Shown: piece by piece, positions 7,806 to 14,571 of the stretch
Position numbering within the stretch: position 1 is the first letter of the stretch
Layout: each line of letters starts with the position of its first letter
Assembly: GCA_964580085.1 (NCBI GenBank)
Contig: CAZOJF010000012.1
Location: 1-15,238, forward strand
Direction of reading: 5' to 3'
DNA length: 15,238 bases
Source: CAYUWK01 sp964580085
Lineage (GTDB): Bacteria > Patescibacteriota > Minisyncoccia > Minisyncoccales > CG1-02-41-26
Program-made: the position numbers and the translations under genes
The notes under the pieces: generated by a model
Told to the model about the DNA's origin: nothing
Database searches by the model: none
What the model saw: only the letters and a program-made list of their open reading frames with translations

Positions 7806-7827
7806 GCCTTCATAGATTTGATATTAT
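7799..7827 (+). promoter_or_regulatory. Orphan plus-strand promoter facing the NYN gene's 3' end
   Basis: Consensus TTGACA (7799-7804), an ideal 17-bp spacer and TATTAT (7822-7827) point to the right. The predicted start is about 7834, and the first thing downstream is the hairpin at 7846-7885, so the transcript would be only about 50 nt. No plus-strand gene follows. The RNA could contain a ten-codon ORF (7843-7875, MKNTSMGFVP) and would be antisense to the end of the NYN gene. Confidence 0.45.
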
Positions 7828-7845
7828 TATAGCAGAATACATATG

Positions 7846-7885
7846 AAAAACACCTCTATGGGTTTTGTCCCTTAGCGGTGTTTTT
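7846..7885. terminator. Bidirectional hairpin terminator at the end of the NYN gene
   Basis: A 9-bp inverted repeat (AAAAACACC at 7846-7854, GGTGTTTTT at 7877-7885) encloses a 22-base loop, with T-runs at the 3' arm on both strands. The NYN stop codon (7874-7872) lies inside the loop, so the gene's last codons form one arm. On the minus strand it would end the tRNA-Gln/NYN transcript; on the plus strand it would end a short RNA from the promoter at 7799. Confidence 0.65.
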
Positions 7886-8375
7886 CTTTATGCTCAAGTT
7901 TTTTTCTTAGATTAATCATAAAAACTATCTTTTCTTTAGCTGTTTTTTTTAATAAAGTTGAGCAGGTTTTAACATATGGGCTTATAACACATCTAAGTTT
8001 ATCTTTTTTGTACAAATATTTAACCAAAGAATAAAAATCTCCATCACTCGTAACAATTATGGCTTTATCGTATTTCTCGTAATCAATCATGACCTGCAAA
8101 ACTAAATCAGCGTCCACATTGCCTTTCACTTTTCCATCTTTATTAGGTAATGTTGGTTTAAAAATCAAAACATAACCAGCTTCCTGTAATGAAGAATATA
8201 AATCTTGATTAGCTGGAATATAGCCGATAAATAAATAAGCTGTTAATACTTTGTACTTTTCTTTCAAATAAACCCTGAACTTTCGATGGTCTAATTTCCA
8301 TCCCAAGCTTTGCACTCCCAAATTAAGATTTTGGCTATCAATAAAGGCAAAATTGTTTTTTTGTTTATCTGCCAT
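7872..8375 (-). CDS. NYN-domain (PIN-like) putative ribonuclease, LabA/DUF88 type
   Basis: This 167-residue protein has the layout of a single NYN domain: an opening strand FAFIDSQNLNLG (residues 9-20, Asp13), a middle acidic motif NVDADLVLQV (87-96, Asp88 and Asp90) and a third motif IIVTSDGDFYSLVKYL (106-121, Asp111 and Asp113). These aspartates form the metal site of PIN-like nucleases, and all are present, so the protein may be active on RNA. Its substrate is unknown; a basic C-terminal tail (KKLEHKEKHR) could bind nucleic acid. The gene starts 42 bases after the CCA end of tRNA-Gln and is probably transcribed with it. That neighbourhood makes a tRNA-related role imaginable but not shown. 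It terminates in the hairpin described separately. Confidence 0.85.
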   Translation of the reverse strand: MADKQKNNFAFIDSQNLNLGVQSLGWKLDHRKFRVYLKEKYKVLTAYLFIGYIPANQDLYSSLQEAGYVLIFKPTLPNKDGKVKGNVDADLVLQVMIDYEKYDKAIIVTSDGDFYSLVKYLYKKDKLRCVISPYVKTCSTLLKKTAKEKIVFMINLRKKLEHKEKHR

Positions 8376-8417
8376 AATTTTAGACTATGTGCCTCAGTCA
8401 CCTGACTTAACATATGC

Positions 8418-8491
8418 TGGCTGGAGGGGTAGGAATCGAACCTACATTCCGAGTTCCAGAGACTCGTTGCCTACCATTAGCAGACCCTCCA
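8418..8491 (-). tRNA. tRNA-Gln(CTG)
   Basis: A full cloverleaf reads on the minus strand: acceptor TGGAGGG/CCCTCCA (7/7 pairs, with the U1-A72 pair typical of bacterial tRNA-Gln), D-stem TGC/GCA, anticodon stem CGAGT/ACTCG with loop CTCTGGA (anticodon CTG), and T-arm GTAGG-TTCGATT-CCTAC. The discriminator is G73, as in E. coli tRNA-Gln, and the CCA end is encoded (8420-8418). It decodes CAG. Its first base lies three bases after the stop codon of the LAGLIDADG gene, so it depends on processing from a longer transcript or on a promoter inside that gene. Confidence 0.95.
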
Positions 8492-8494
8492 AAA

Positions 8495-9385
8495 TTAATA
8501 TTGTCGAAAGTTTATTAAATCCTTGATTTCATAAACTTCTTGTTTTTTAGAAACCTGAATCATATTTTTACTTCTGTGAGGATGAAAACCAAGAATTTTT
8601 AACGCACGATAAACATTATTCAATAATGATCCATTTGTATTCCTAAATAAAAACTTATACGTATAGGTTGGCTTATGGATACAAAACGATCCTTCAGCTT
8701 CATATAACCCTCTCAGATATCTTTTAATGTAATTTTTGTTTTCTAAAATCCATCGAGGAATTTTTATATTCTGTTCTTTTCTCGATCCTGAAATAATTTT
8801 CAGCCTTCTACTTATTTCCTTTTGATATATTCGAATACGAATACAATTTACGCCTATGCCATGTTGAGTTAGGGAAGCTTTTTTGTCAAATAACTTTTCC
8901 ACCAATTTCGCATATCTTTTAATAAAACCAGGATTGTTTGAATTGGAAAAAATTGATAGACTTTCTGTCCTTGGATATTTTCTAATATGTCCATCTCCTA
9001 ATACTACCCCAATCAATTCAGCCAAATCTCCATTGTGTTTAATTCGTGGATAACTTGACTTAATTTTCCCTAGTCTTTTCATCTCCTTACGCCATCGTGC
9101 AAAATTGTCAATCTTTTTCTTTTTAAAGGTCCTAGAGATTTTTGCAACGCTAGAATTGTTATACTTAGTATATCCTCTACTCCAAGAAGGTGGTCTCTTT
9201 TTTAAACTTTCTCTCCATTTTTTATAACGAGGATCATTTTTAGGCAAAAGATTTGGGGAAAGAAAACCACAACCTTTTGCCCCAAACTTTTGAATATAAG
9301 TTTTAAGGCTGCAATTATGGGCAGATATAAGATGAGTATTTGTTATAATCTTGAAGTATTTTCCGCAAAGTTTGCATTTTATCAT
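8495..9385 (-). CDS. LAGLIDADG homing endonuclease with N-terminal zinc-finger-like motif
   Basis: From the ATG at 9385 the protein has 296 residues. A Cys-x2-Cys ... His-x4-His pattern (C4, C7, H18, H23) with CGKYF resembles a Ros/MucR-type zinc-binding domain. A basic linker follows (KKWRESLKKRPPSWSRG). Two LAGLIDADG-type helices, LAELIGVVLGDG (121-132, catalytic-type Asp131) and YLRGLYEAEGSF (223-234, Glu231), show a single-chain two-motif enzyme that would cleave a long asymmetric DNA site. I chose ATG 9385 over the TTG at 9439 because the TTG and the ATG at 9424 lie inside a tRNA-like sequence. A TATAAT stands just upstream of 9385, so the gene may have its own leaderless promoter. It separates ftsX from tRNA-Gln and ends three bases before that tRNA. 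No space for the 3' half of a group I intron remains, so it appears free-standing. The frame is intact, hence probably recently active. Confidence 0.85.
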   Translation of the reverse strand: MIKCKLCGKYFKIITNTHLISAHNCSLKTYIQKFGAKGCGFLSPNLLPKNDPRYKKWRESLKKRPPSWSRGYTKYNNSSVAKISRTFKKKKIDNFARWRKEMKRLGKIKSSYPRIKHNGDLAELIGVVLGDGHIRKYPRTESLSIFSNSNNPGFIKRYAKLVEKLFDKKASLTQHGIGVNCIRIRIYQKEISRRLKIISGSRKEQNIKIPRWILENKNYIKRYLRGLYEAEGSFCIHKPTYTYKFLFRNTNGSLLNNVYRALKILGFHPHRSKNMIQVSKKQEVYEIKDLINFRQY

Positions 9386-9415
9386 TATCCAATTATAGCA
9401 CAAAATCTTGGAAAT

Positions 9416-9438
9416 TCCTACCATTAGACGATCCCGCA
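9416..9438 (-). pseudogene. 5' fragment of a second tRNA-Gln gene
   Basis: Twenty-three bases on the minus strand match the start of a bacterial tRNA-Gln: acceptor 5' strand TGCGGGA (with U1), TC at 8-9, D-stem GTC, D-loop TAATGGTAG, then GA. The tRNA pattern then stops inside the 3' D-stem and the sequence runs into the endonuclease gene. No matching 3' half (a TCCCGCA acceptor strand) is present in the window. The downstream tRNA-Gln(CTG) shares CTAATGGTAGG but has a different acceptor, so this is not its duplicated start. It begins three bases after the ftsX stop codon. Confidence 0.7.
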
Positions 9439-9441
9439 ATT

Positions 9442-10353
9442 TTATACTTTCAGGTGTTTATTCAGAGCTAAAAGAGTAGAAATAACACTGACAATCCCTA
9501 CAAAAATTACCTGAATTAAGAATAATGAAGCATATTGGCTTTGAAAATAACTAAGTAAATTAAATCCTGAGAAAAATACTTGAAGTTTTGGACTAAAAAA
9601 CAAAAGCAAAATAAAAAATAAAATATCAACAATTAATATAGAAGCAATTCCATATAAAACTCCCTGTATAACAAATGGTCCCTTAATAAACCAATTAGAT
9701 GCTCCTACTAAACGCATTGTTGAAATCTCATCTTTCGATGCAAAGATAGTTAGCTTAATTGTGTTAAAAGTAATCAAAACAGCTAATAAACCAAGTATTA
9801 AACCCAATCCGATAGTCATAGTTCTGATAGTATCGGTTATCGCAGATAACCTATCAATTACTCTTTTATTATCATAATAAGGGATCTTTTCAATAACATC
9901 TTTAAAGGAATCTTGGCTTAAAAAATTTGATATCTGAACATAGTATATCGGATCATAAGCTTTTATAACTAAAGAAGCTAAAAAAGGATTATCCCCTACT
10001 TGCTCTAATGCTTCTAAGGAGTCTGAGTCATTTTTATGAACCTCCGTAAATATCTGGAGCGCTTTTTCTTGAGAAATATATTCTACACTTTGAATTTCAT
10101 TTGAAAACTGATAAAGCGCTTCTTCTACTTTCACAATTTCTTGTTCTGATGTATTTTGCTTAAAATAAACTGAAATGTCAGCTTTATCTTGTAAATAATT
10201 AATTAAAAACTTACTTACTCCCTGAGATAAAAACAAACAAGTTATTAAAGAAATTGAAATTGTTATAACAAAAATAACCTCTAATACTAGGGCTTTATTT
10301 CTTAAAAATCCAACCCAAGAAAATTTTAAAATACGTTTTAAAGATGTAAGCAT
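9442..10353 (-). CDS. ftsX: Cell-division ABC transporter permease FtsX
   Basis: FtsX forms with FtsE a membrane complex that does not pump a solute but transmits ATP hydrolysis across the membrane to activate peptidoglycan hydrolases during division. The 303-residue protein has the expected topology: membrane segments at about 22-44, 177-204, 226-254 and 274-297, a large extracytoplasmic loop (45-175) between the first two, and the conserved cytoplasmic patch SKDEISTMRLVGASNWFI (206-223) between the second and third that contacts FtsE. Length is normal for the family. It starts six bases after the ftsE stop codon, so the pair is co-translated. Its stop is followed three bases later by the broken tRNA-Gln; the frame itself is not damaged by that insertion. 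Confidence 0.95.
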   Translation of the reverse strand: MLTSLKRILKFSWVGFLRNKALVLEVIFVITISISLITCLFLSQGVSKFLINYLQDKADISVYFKQNTSEQEIVKVEEALYQFSNEIQSVEYISQEKALQIFTEVHKNDSDSLEALEQVGDNPFLASLVIKAYDPIYYVQISNFLSQDSFKDVIEKIPYYDNKRVIDRLSAITDTIRTMTIGLGLILGLLAVLITFNTIKLTIFASKDEISTMRLVGASNWFIKGPFVIQGVLYGIASILIVDILFFILLLFFSPKLQVFFSGFNLLSYFQSQYASLFLIQVIFVGIVSVISTLLALNKHLKV

Positions 10354-10359
10354 AATATT

Positions 10360-11055
10360 TTATAAAATAAATTTACCTGACTTTTCATCCCGAAGTAACT
10401 TTCCATCTTCTAGTGTTATTACTCTTTTATTTAAATTATCAATAACTCTTCTATCATGGGTCGCTAAAATAATAGTTGTTCCTGACTCATTAACTTTTTT
10501 AAAAAGATTTATTATTTCAAATGTATTATAAGGATCTAAATTCCCAGTTGGTTCATCTGCTATAACAAGCTCTGGCTTATGAACTAATGCTCTAGCAATC
10601 GCTAATCTTTGTTGTTCTCCTCCCGAAATCTCTTTGGGGAAATTAAGAGCTTTATCTTGAAGCCCTACGATTTCTAAAACCTGGGAAACACTTTTATATA
10701 TTTCTTTATCTGAAAAACCCATTACTTCCATAATATAACTTATATTCTCATAAACTGTTTTGGAAAATAAAAGACGATAATCTTGATATACTACTCCAAT
10801 TTTTCTTCTGATTTTTTGGAGATCATTAAATTTGGTTTCTTTAATGTTTTCATTTCCAAAAAAAATATTTCCACTGGTTATATCCTCCTCCCCTATCAAG
10901 AGTTTGATTAATGTTGTCTTCCCAGCTCCAGAGCGACCAACAATAGAAACAAACTCTTGAGGTCCAATCTCAAAAGAAATATCTTTTAATGCTGAGATAT
11001 GGTTAGGACTTAATTCTGAATGATAAATTTTCGTAACATTTTTGAATAGTATCAT
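10360..11055 (-). CDS. ftsE: Cell-division ABC transporter ATP-binding protein FtsE
   Basis: FtsE is the cytoplasmic ATPase of the FtsEX divisome complex. All nucleotide-binding motifs are intact in its 231 residues: Walker A GRSGAGKTT (40-48), Q-loop Gln91 in VVYQDYRLL, signature SGGEQQR (144-150), Walker B LVIADEPTGNLD (163-174) and the switch histidine H200 in LATHD. The sequence VYQDYRLL and the position between prfB and ftsX separate it from other small ABC ATPases such as LolD. Its ATG shares one base with the prfB stop (TAATG), a sign of translational coupling. The prfB-ftsE-ftsX order occurs in several bacterial phyla. Confidence 0.96.
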   Translation of the reverse strand: MILFKNVTKIYHSELSPNHISALKDISFEIGPQEFVSIVGRSGAGKTTLIKLLIGEEDITSGNIFFGNENIKETKFNDLQKIRRKIGVVYQDYRLLFSKTVYENISYIMEVMGFSDKEIYKSVSQVLEIVGLQDKALNFPKEISGGEQQRLAIARALVHKPELVIADEPTGNLDPYNTFEIINLFKKVNESGTTIILATHDRRVIDNLNKRVITLEDGKLLRDEKSGKFIL

Positions 11056-12158
11056 TATAGTTTAATCTCTACTTGAATAAATTCTTCTATTTCACCATTT
11101 AAAACTTTTTCTACATTTGTCATTTCAACTTTTGTTTGAGCATCTTTGCAAAGTTTATAGGGATGTAACACATATGAACGACGCTGATTCCCCCAACTAG
11201 CAGAAATGTCTTGCCCTTTAACTTTTTCAATTTCTTTATCTTTTTTATCTTGATAAAATCTTAAAAGTTTTGCTTTTAAAACTTGCATCGCCTTTTGCTT
11301 ATTAAGCCCTTGCAATCTTTCCTCCTGTGAACTAGCTTTAAGACCTGTGGAAATATGGATTATCCTTACCGCTGATTCTCTTTTATTTACATGTTGACCA
11401 CCAGGACCAGAAGCCCTGTATGTCTCAACTCTTAACTCCTCTGGCTTAATCTCTATTTCCGAAATATCAGATTCTGGAATCTTGGGCAATACTTCTACTT
11501 TGGCAAATGAAGTATGACGAAGTGATTGAGAGGAAAAAGGAGATATTCTTACTAATCTATGAATGCCTTGTTCATTTTTCAAATATCCATAAGCATAATT
11601 TCCTTTAATCTCAATAGATGCTTCTTTAATCCCAATTCTGCCTTCTGGCCCTCCCCCTTCTCCAAAACTCTGAGATAAAGTCTTTACTTTGAACTTTTTA
11701 ATATCCGCATACTTCTTATACATCCTTAAAAGCATTGTGGCCCAATCTTCAGCATCTCTGCCACCTGCTCCGGCTTCAATACTAAGTATAGCAGATAATT
11801 TATCATATTTACCAGAGAGAAAAATCTTATTTTCCTGTTGTTTAATCTTTTTTTCTAGAGAATTGTAATTTCTTTCTAATTCTTTAAATTCTGGGGTGCC
11901 TGGTTCTACAATCTTTGATATTTCTTTTAGGTCTTGAATTTCTTTCTCTAAGTCTTTAAACTCTTCAATTAAATCTTTTAATTCGGCAACTTTCTGAGAA
12001 ACATTAGAAGCCTTTTTTTGATCATCCCAAAAATTTGGCTTATTCATTTCTGTTTCTAGAACTGCTATTTCTTTTTCTTTATCTAACAAATTGAAAGAAA
12101 CACTTGTTTGTTCAAATTTATCTTCTAGATATTCAATTTTTTCTTTAATTTCTTTCAT
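11055..12158 (-). CDS. prfB: Peptide chain release factor 2 (RF2)
   Basis: RF2 recognises UAA and UGA in the ribosomal A site and triggers release of the finished protein. The 367-residue chain has the class-I arrangement: an N-terminal helical domain (1-115), the RF2-specific SPF tripeptide (206-208) for stop-codon reading, HTSFA just after it, and the catalytic GGQ (253-255, GPGGQHVNKRES). SPF rather than PxT marks RF2 and not RF1. The programmed +1 frameshift near codon 26 that controls RF2 in many bacteria is absent; the frame is continuous from the ATG. The start lies 13 bases after tRNA-Thr, so the tRNAs and prfB share a transcript. Presence of RF2 fits the use of TGA as a stop in this window. 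Confidence 0.96.
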   Translation of the reverse strand: MKEIKEKIEYLEDKFEQTSVSFNLLDKEKEIAVLETEMNKPNFWDDQKKASNVSQKVAELKDLIEEFKDLEKEIQDLKEISKIVEPGTPEFKELERNYNSLEKKIKQQENKIFLSGKYDKLSAILSIEAGAGGRDAEDWATMLLRMYKKYADIKKFKVKTLSQSFGEGGGPEGRIGIKEASIEIKGNYAYGYLKNEQGIHRLVRISPFSSQSLRHTSFAKVEVLPKIPESDISEIEIKPEELRVETYRASGPGGQHVNKRESAVRIIHISTGLKASSQEERLQGLNKQKAMQVLKAKLLRFYQDKKDKEIEKVKGQDISASWGNQRRSYVLHPYKLCKDAQTKVEMTNVEKVLNGEIEEFIQVEIKL

Positions 12159-12171
12159 ATAGTTACTAGGG

Positions 12172-12242
12172 AGCCAGTGGCCGGAATTGGACCGACGTCT
12201 ACTCTTTACGAAAGAGTTATTCTACCACTAAACTACACTGGC
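12172..12242 (-). tRNA. tRNA-Thr(CGT)
   Basis: The cloverleaf has acceptor GCCAGTG/CACTGGC (7/7), D-arm GTT/AAT with GG in the loop, anticodon stem ACTCT/AGAGT with loop TTCGTAA (anticodon CGT, reads ACG) and T-stem GTCGG/CCGGC. The T-loop reads TCCAATT, so the nearly universal U55 is C here; all stems are otherwise sound. The discriminator is U and CCA is not encoded, so CCA-adding enzyme would be needed. It lies 10 bases after tRNA-Gly and 13 before prfB. Confidence 0.9.
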
Positions 12243-12252
12243 CAAAACAGAG

Positions 12253-12323
12253 AGCGAGTGAGGGGAATCGAACCCCCGTCTCAACCTTGGGAAGGTTACA
12301 TAATGCCACTATACCACACTCGC
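12253..12323 (-). tRNA. tRNA-Gly(CCC)
   Basis: Acceptor GCGAGTG/CACTCGC (7/7), D-arm GTA/TAT, anticodon stem TAACC/GGTTG with loop TTCCCAA (anticodon CCC, reads GGG), T-arm GGGGG-TTCGATT-CCCCT, and discriminator U73 as usual for bacterial tRNA-Gly. CCA is not encoded. It begins 12 bases after the ftsB-like stop codon. A plus-strand ORF across the two tRNAs is a shadow. Confidence 0.95.
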
Positions 12324-12335
12324 AAAAACTTATTT

Positions 12336-12650
12336 CTATTGTATAATAAAAACTTTTTCGTATTCCTTTTTAAGATTAAAAACATCTCTGGCTTTTTCTT
12401 CTAAATACTCATTTTCATCTGTTCTTAAAATTTGGGATTTGAAAAACTCTTCTTGTTTTTGTAGTTCTTGAATCTGGGATTCTAAAGAATTAATCTTTAA
12501 ATTTAATTCATTCCTTTTTTTATTAATTCTTATATTCCCTATAATTAATAAGGTCATAATTAATAATATTGCTGTGGCCAAACAGATATAAAAGATAGTT
12601 GAAAAAATATTATTTATCTTCTTTTTATTTCTTCTAATTTTTGTTAACAT
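12336..12650 (-). CDS. FtsB/DivIC-family septum formation protein
   Basis: The 104-residue protein has the family architecture: a short basic cytoplasmic start (LTKIRRNKKK), one membrane segment (about 16-40), an extracytoplasmic coiled coil (about 43-76, LKINSLESQIQELQKQEEFF) and the C-terminal EYLEEKARDVFNLKKEYEKV (81-100), which corresponds to the conserved block ending in the 'K.GE' region. FtsB/DivIC binds FtsL and FtsQ/DivIB and helps switch on septal peptidoglycan synthesis. FtsB and DivIC cannot be told apart from sequence at this divergence. It lies upstream of tRNA-Gly in the same direction and near ftsEX, consistent with a division gene cluster. No Shine-Dalgarno sequence is seen. 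Confidence 0.85.
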   Translation of the reverse strand: MLTKIRRNKKKINNIFSTIFYICLATAILLIMTLLIIGNIRINKKRNELNLKINSLESQIQELQKQEEFFKSQILRTDENEYLEEKARDVFNLKKEYEKVFIIQ

Positions 12651-12657
12651 AGAATAT

Positions 12658-12759
12658 ATGAAAATAAAAGGAAAATCTATTATTAGAGGAATTTGGGTGG
12701 TATTAATATCAATGGTAATTTTGAGTATGCTTGGATTATCAGTAGCTGCTCTTTTTTAA
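12658..12759 (+). CDS. Small hydrophobic membrane peptide (33 residues), unrecognised
   Basis: A plus-strand ORF, opposite to its neighbours, encodes a basic start (KIKGKSIIRG, net positive) and one hydrophobic helix (IWVVLISMVILSMLGLSVAALF), the layout of a small membrane protein with its N-terminus inside. It fills most of the 127-base gap between lepA and the ftsB-like gene and starts seven bases from the ftsB start, back to back. There is no Shine-Dalgarno sequence, but neither do most genes here have one. The short length means chance cannot be excluded. I assign no function. Confidence 0.5.
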   Translation: MKIKGKSIIRGIWVVLISMVILSMLGLSVAALF

Positions 12760-12777
12760 TCTATCATAACTACTGGC

Positions 12778-14571
12778 CTACTTCAACATTTCCAAAAAGA
12801 CTTTAGAAGGTATATTAATTTTGGACCTGCTTTTTAATTTTTCTTTACCTTTTTTCTGTATTTCAAGTAATTTTTTCTTTCTAGTTACATCTCCCCCATA
12901 TAATGATCCGGTAACATCTTTTCTTCTGGCTTTTATTGTTTCTCTAGCAATTATCTTGCCCTCTACAGCCGCTTGGATGGCCACAGAGAACTGTTGAGCA
13001 GGTAAAACCTTCTTTAGCTTGCCAACTAATGCTTTCCCCTCGGGGAAGGCATTTTTTGAAGGAACAACTTTGGAAAAAGCCTCTTGTTTTTCACCATTAA
13101 TCAAAATATCCATCTTTACTAAGTCTGCTTTTTTAAAACCAATTTGACGAAAACTAAAAGATGCGTATCCTTGGGTAATACTCTTTAACTTATCGTAAAA
13201 ATTTCCTGTAATTATCTCTCTCAGAGATGTACGAATAAAGATAAGTGATTTTTGAGAAGTTATAAACTTTGTATTTTCTACTGAAGAATCAAAATTTCTT
13301 AGAATCTTAAAAATAGAATTAAGATATGAATTAGGACTTATGATTTCAACTTCTACCCATGGTTCTTGAATTTCCTTAATTAAAGATATGTTGGGCCATG
13401 AAGAAGGAGAGGAAACTATAATTTCTTTATTATTTTTAGTCAGAATCTTAAAAACAACTTGAGGAGAAGTTAAAATTAAATCTAGACCAAATTCTTGTTT
13501 CAAACGTCTAGCCGTAATTTCAGCATGTAGAGAGCCTAAAAAACCACATCTAAATCCCCTACCTAAAGTCATTTTCGACTCTATTTCAAAATCTAATGTT
13601 GGGTCATTAAGCTTTAACTTATTCAAAGCATCTTTTAAAATTTCAAAGCTATCTGATTCTTCTGGATATAAGCTTAAAAACAAAACTAATTGCGGTTCTT
13701 TATATCCCGGTAAAGCAACTGTAGATAATAAGCTAGAAACAGTATCCCCGGCATGAACTTTTGAAGGTTCTTTTACCCCTGTTTTTATATAGCCAATCTC
13801 TCCAGCTTTTAATACTGAACAAGAATTTAATGATGGAGAAAAATAACCAACTTCTTTTACTTCACTCTCTATTTTCGTTGCTAAAAGGTTAATTTTATCA
13901 CCTTTTTGAACTTGTCCCTCAAATACTCTTACGTAAACTGTAACTCCAGAAAATAAATCATATTTAGAGTCAAATATAAGTGCTTTTAAATTTTCATTAG
14001 ATATTTTTTTTTGAGGACAAGGAATTCTCTGAACAAGAACTTCTAATAATTCTTTTACATTCGTTCCTTTTCTTGCGGAAATAGAAAGAATTTCCTCCTC
14101 CCCTACCTTTAAAATAGAAGCCAATTCTTTTTTTGTCTCTGCAACTTGGGCTTGGGGCAAATCAATTTTATTAACGACTCCAATTATGGTTAAGTTTTGT
14201 TTTCGGGCTTGCTCTAAATTAAAAAGTGTTTGGGCCTGAATGCCTTGACTGGCATCAACTAATAAAATAGCGCCTTCAACCGCGGCCAAGGCTCTAGAGG
14301 TTTCATAGGAAAAATCAATATGCCCGGGAGTGTCTATTAAGTTTAAAATATACTCTTGGCCTGTTTTCTCGCTTTTCCAAAGCATACGGCAAGGATGCAT
14401 TTTAATCGTAATCCCCTTTTCTTTTTCCAAATCCATGGCATCTAAAAAACAAGAATGCATCTGGTTGCTATCAATAGTCTTTGTTATTTCTAAAAAACGA
14501 TCGGCCAAAGTTGATTTACCATGGTCAATATGACTAATTATCACAAAATTCCTAATACTAGATAAATCCAT
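12778..14571 (-). CDS. lepA: Elongation factor 4 (LepA), ribosome-associated GTPase
   Basis: EF4 binds the ribosome and affects translocation and initiation or ribosome assembly, mostly under stress. The 597-residue length is standard. GTPase motifs are intact: G1 SHIDHGKST (13-21), G2 Thr55 in KGITIK, G3 DTPGH (80-84), G4 NKID (134-137) and a G5-like SARKG. Beyond the EF-G-like domains II, III and V, the LepA-specific C-terminal part is present (RRKDVTGSLYGGDVTRKKKL and a final IPSKVFLEMLK), which distinguishes it from EF-G and TypA. There is no domain IV. Its ATG shares a base with the murJ stop (TAATG), so the two are probably translationally coupled. Confidence 0.97.
   Translation of the reverse strand: MDLSSIRNFVIISHIDHGKSTLADRFLEITKTIDSNQMHSCFLDAMDLEKEKGITIKMHPCRMLWKSEKTGQEYILNLIDTPGHIDFSYETSRALAAVEGAILLVDASQGIQAQTLFNLEQARKQNLTIIGVVNKIDLPQAQVAETKKELASILKVGEEEILSISARKGTNVKELLEVLVQRIPCPQKKISNENLKALIFDSKYDLFSGVTVYVRVFEGQVQKGDKINLLATKIESEVKEVGYFSPSLNSCSVLKAGEIGYIKTGVKEPSKVHAGDTVSSLLSTVALPGYKEPQLVLFLSLYPEESDSFEILKDALNKLKLNDPTLDFEIESKMTLGRGFRCGFLGSLHAEITARRLKQEFGLDLILTSPQVVFKILTKNNKEIIVSSPSSWPNISLIKEIQEPWVEVEIISPNSYLNSIFKILRNFDSSVENTKFITSQKSLIFIRTSLREIITGNFYDKLKSITQGYASFSFRQIGFKKADLVKMDILINGEKQEAFSKVVPSKNAFPEGKALVGKLKKVLPAQQFSVAIQAAVEGKIIARETIKARRKDVTGSLYGGDVTRKKKLLEIQKKGKEKLKSRSKINIPSKVFLEMLK

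Noticed and set aside
8495..9438. Group I intron in tRNA-Gln encoding the LAGLIDADG protein
   Set aside because: The 5' tRNA piece ends in the D-arm, not at the anticodon; the acceptor strands of the fragment (TGCGGGA) and of the downstream tRNA (CCCTCCA) do not pair; the downstream tRNA is complete by itself; only three bases separate the ORF stop from it, leaving no room for the 3' intron core.
9386..9439. TTG start at 9439 for the endonuclease
   Set aside because: The added 18 codons are tRNA-like sequence; the ATG at 9385 begins directly before the zinc-finger-like motif and follows a TATAAT.
12177..12404. Plus-strand 75-codon ORF
   Set aside because: It reads antisense through tRNA-Thr and tRNA-Gly and into the ftsB-like gene.
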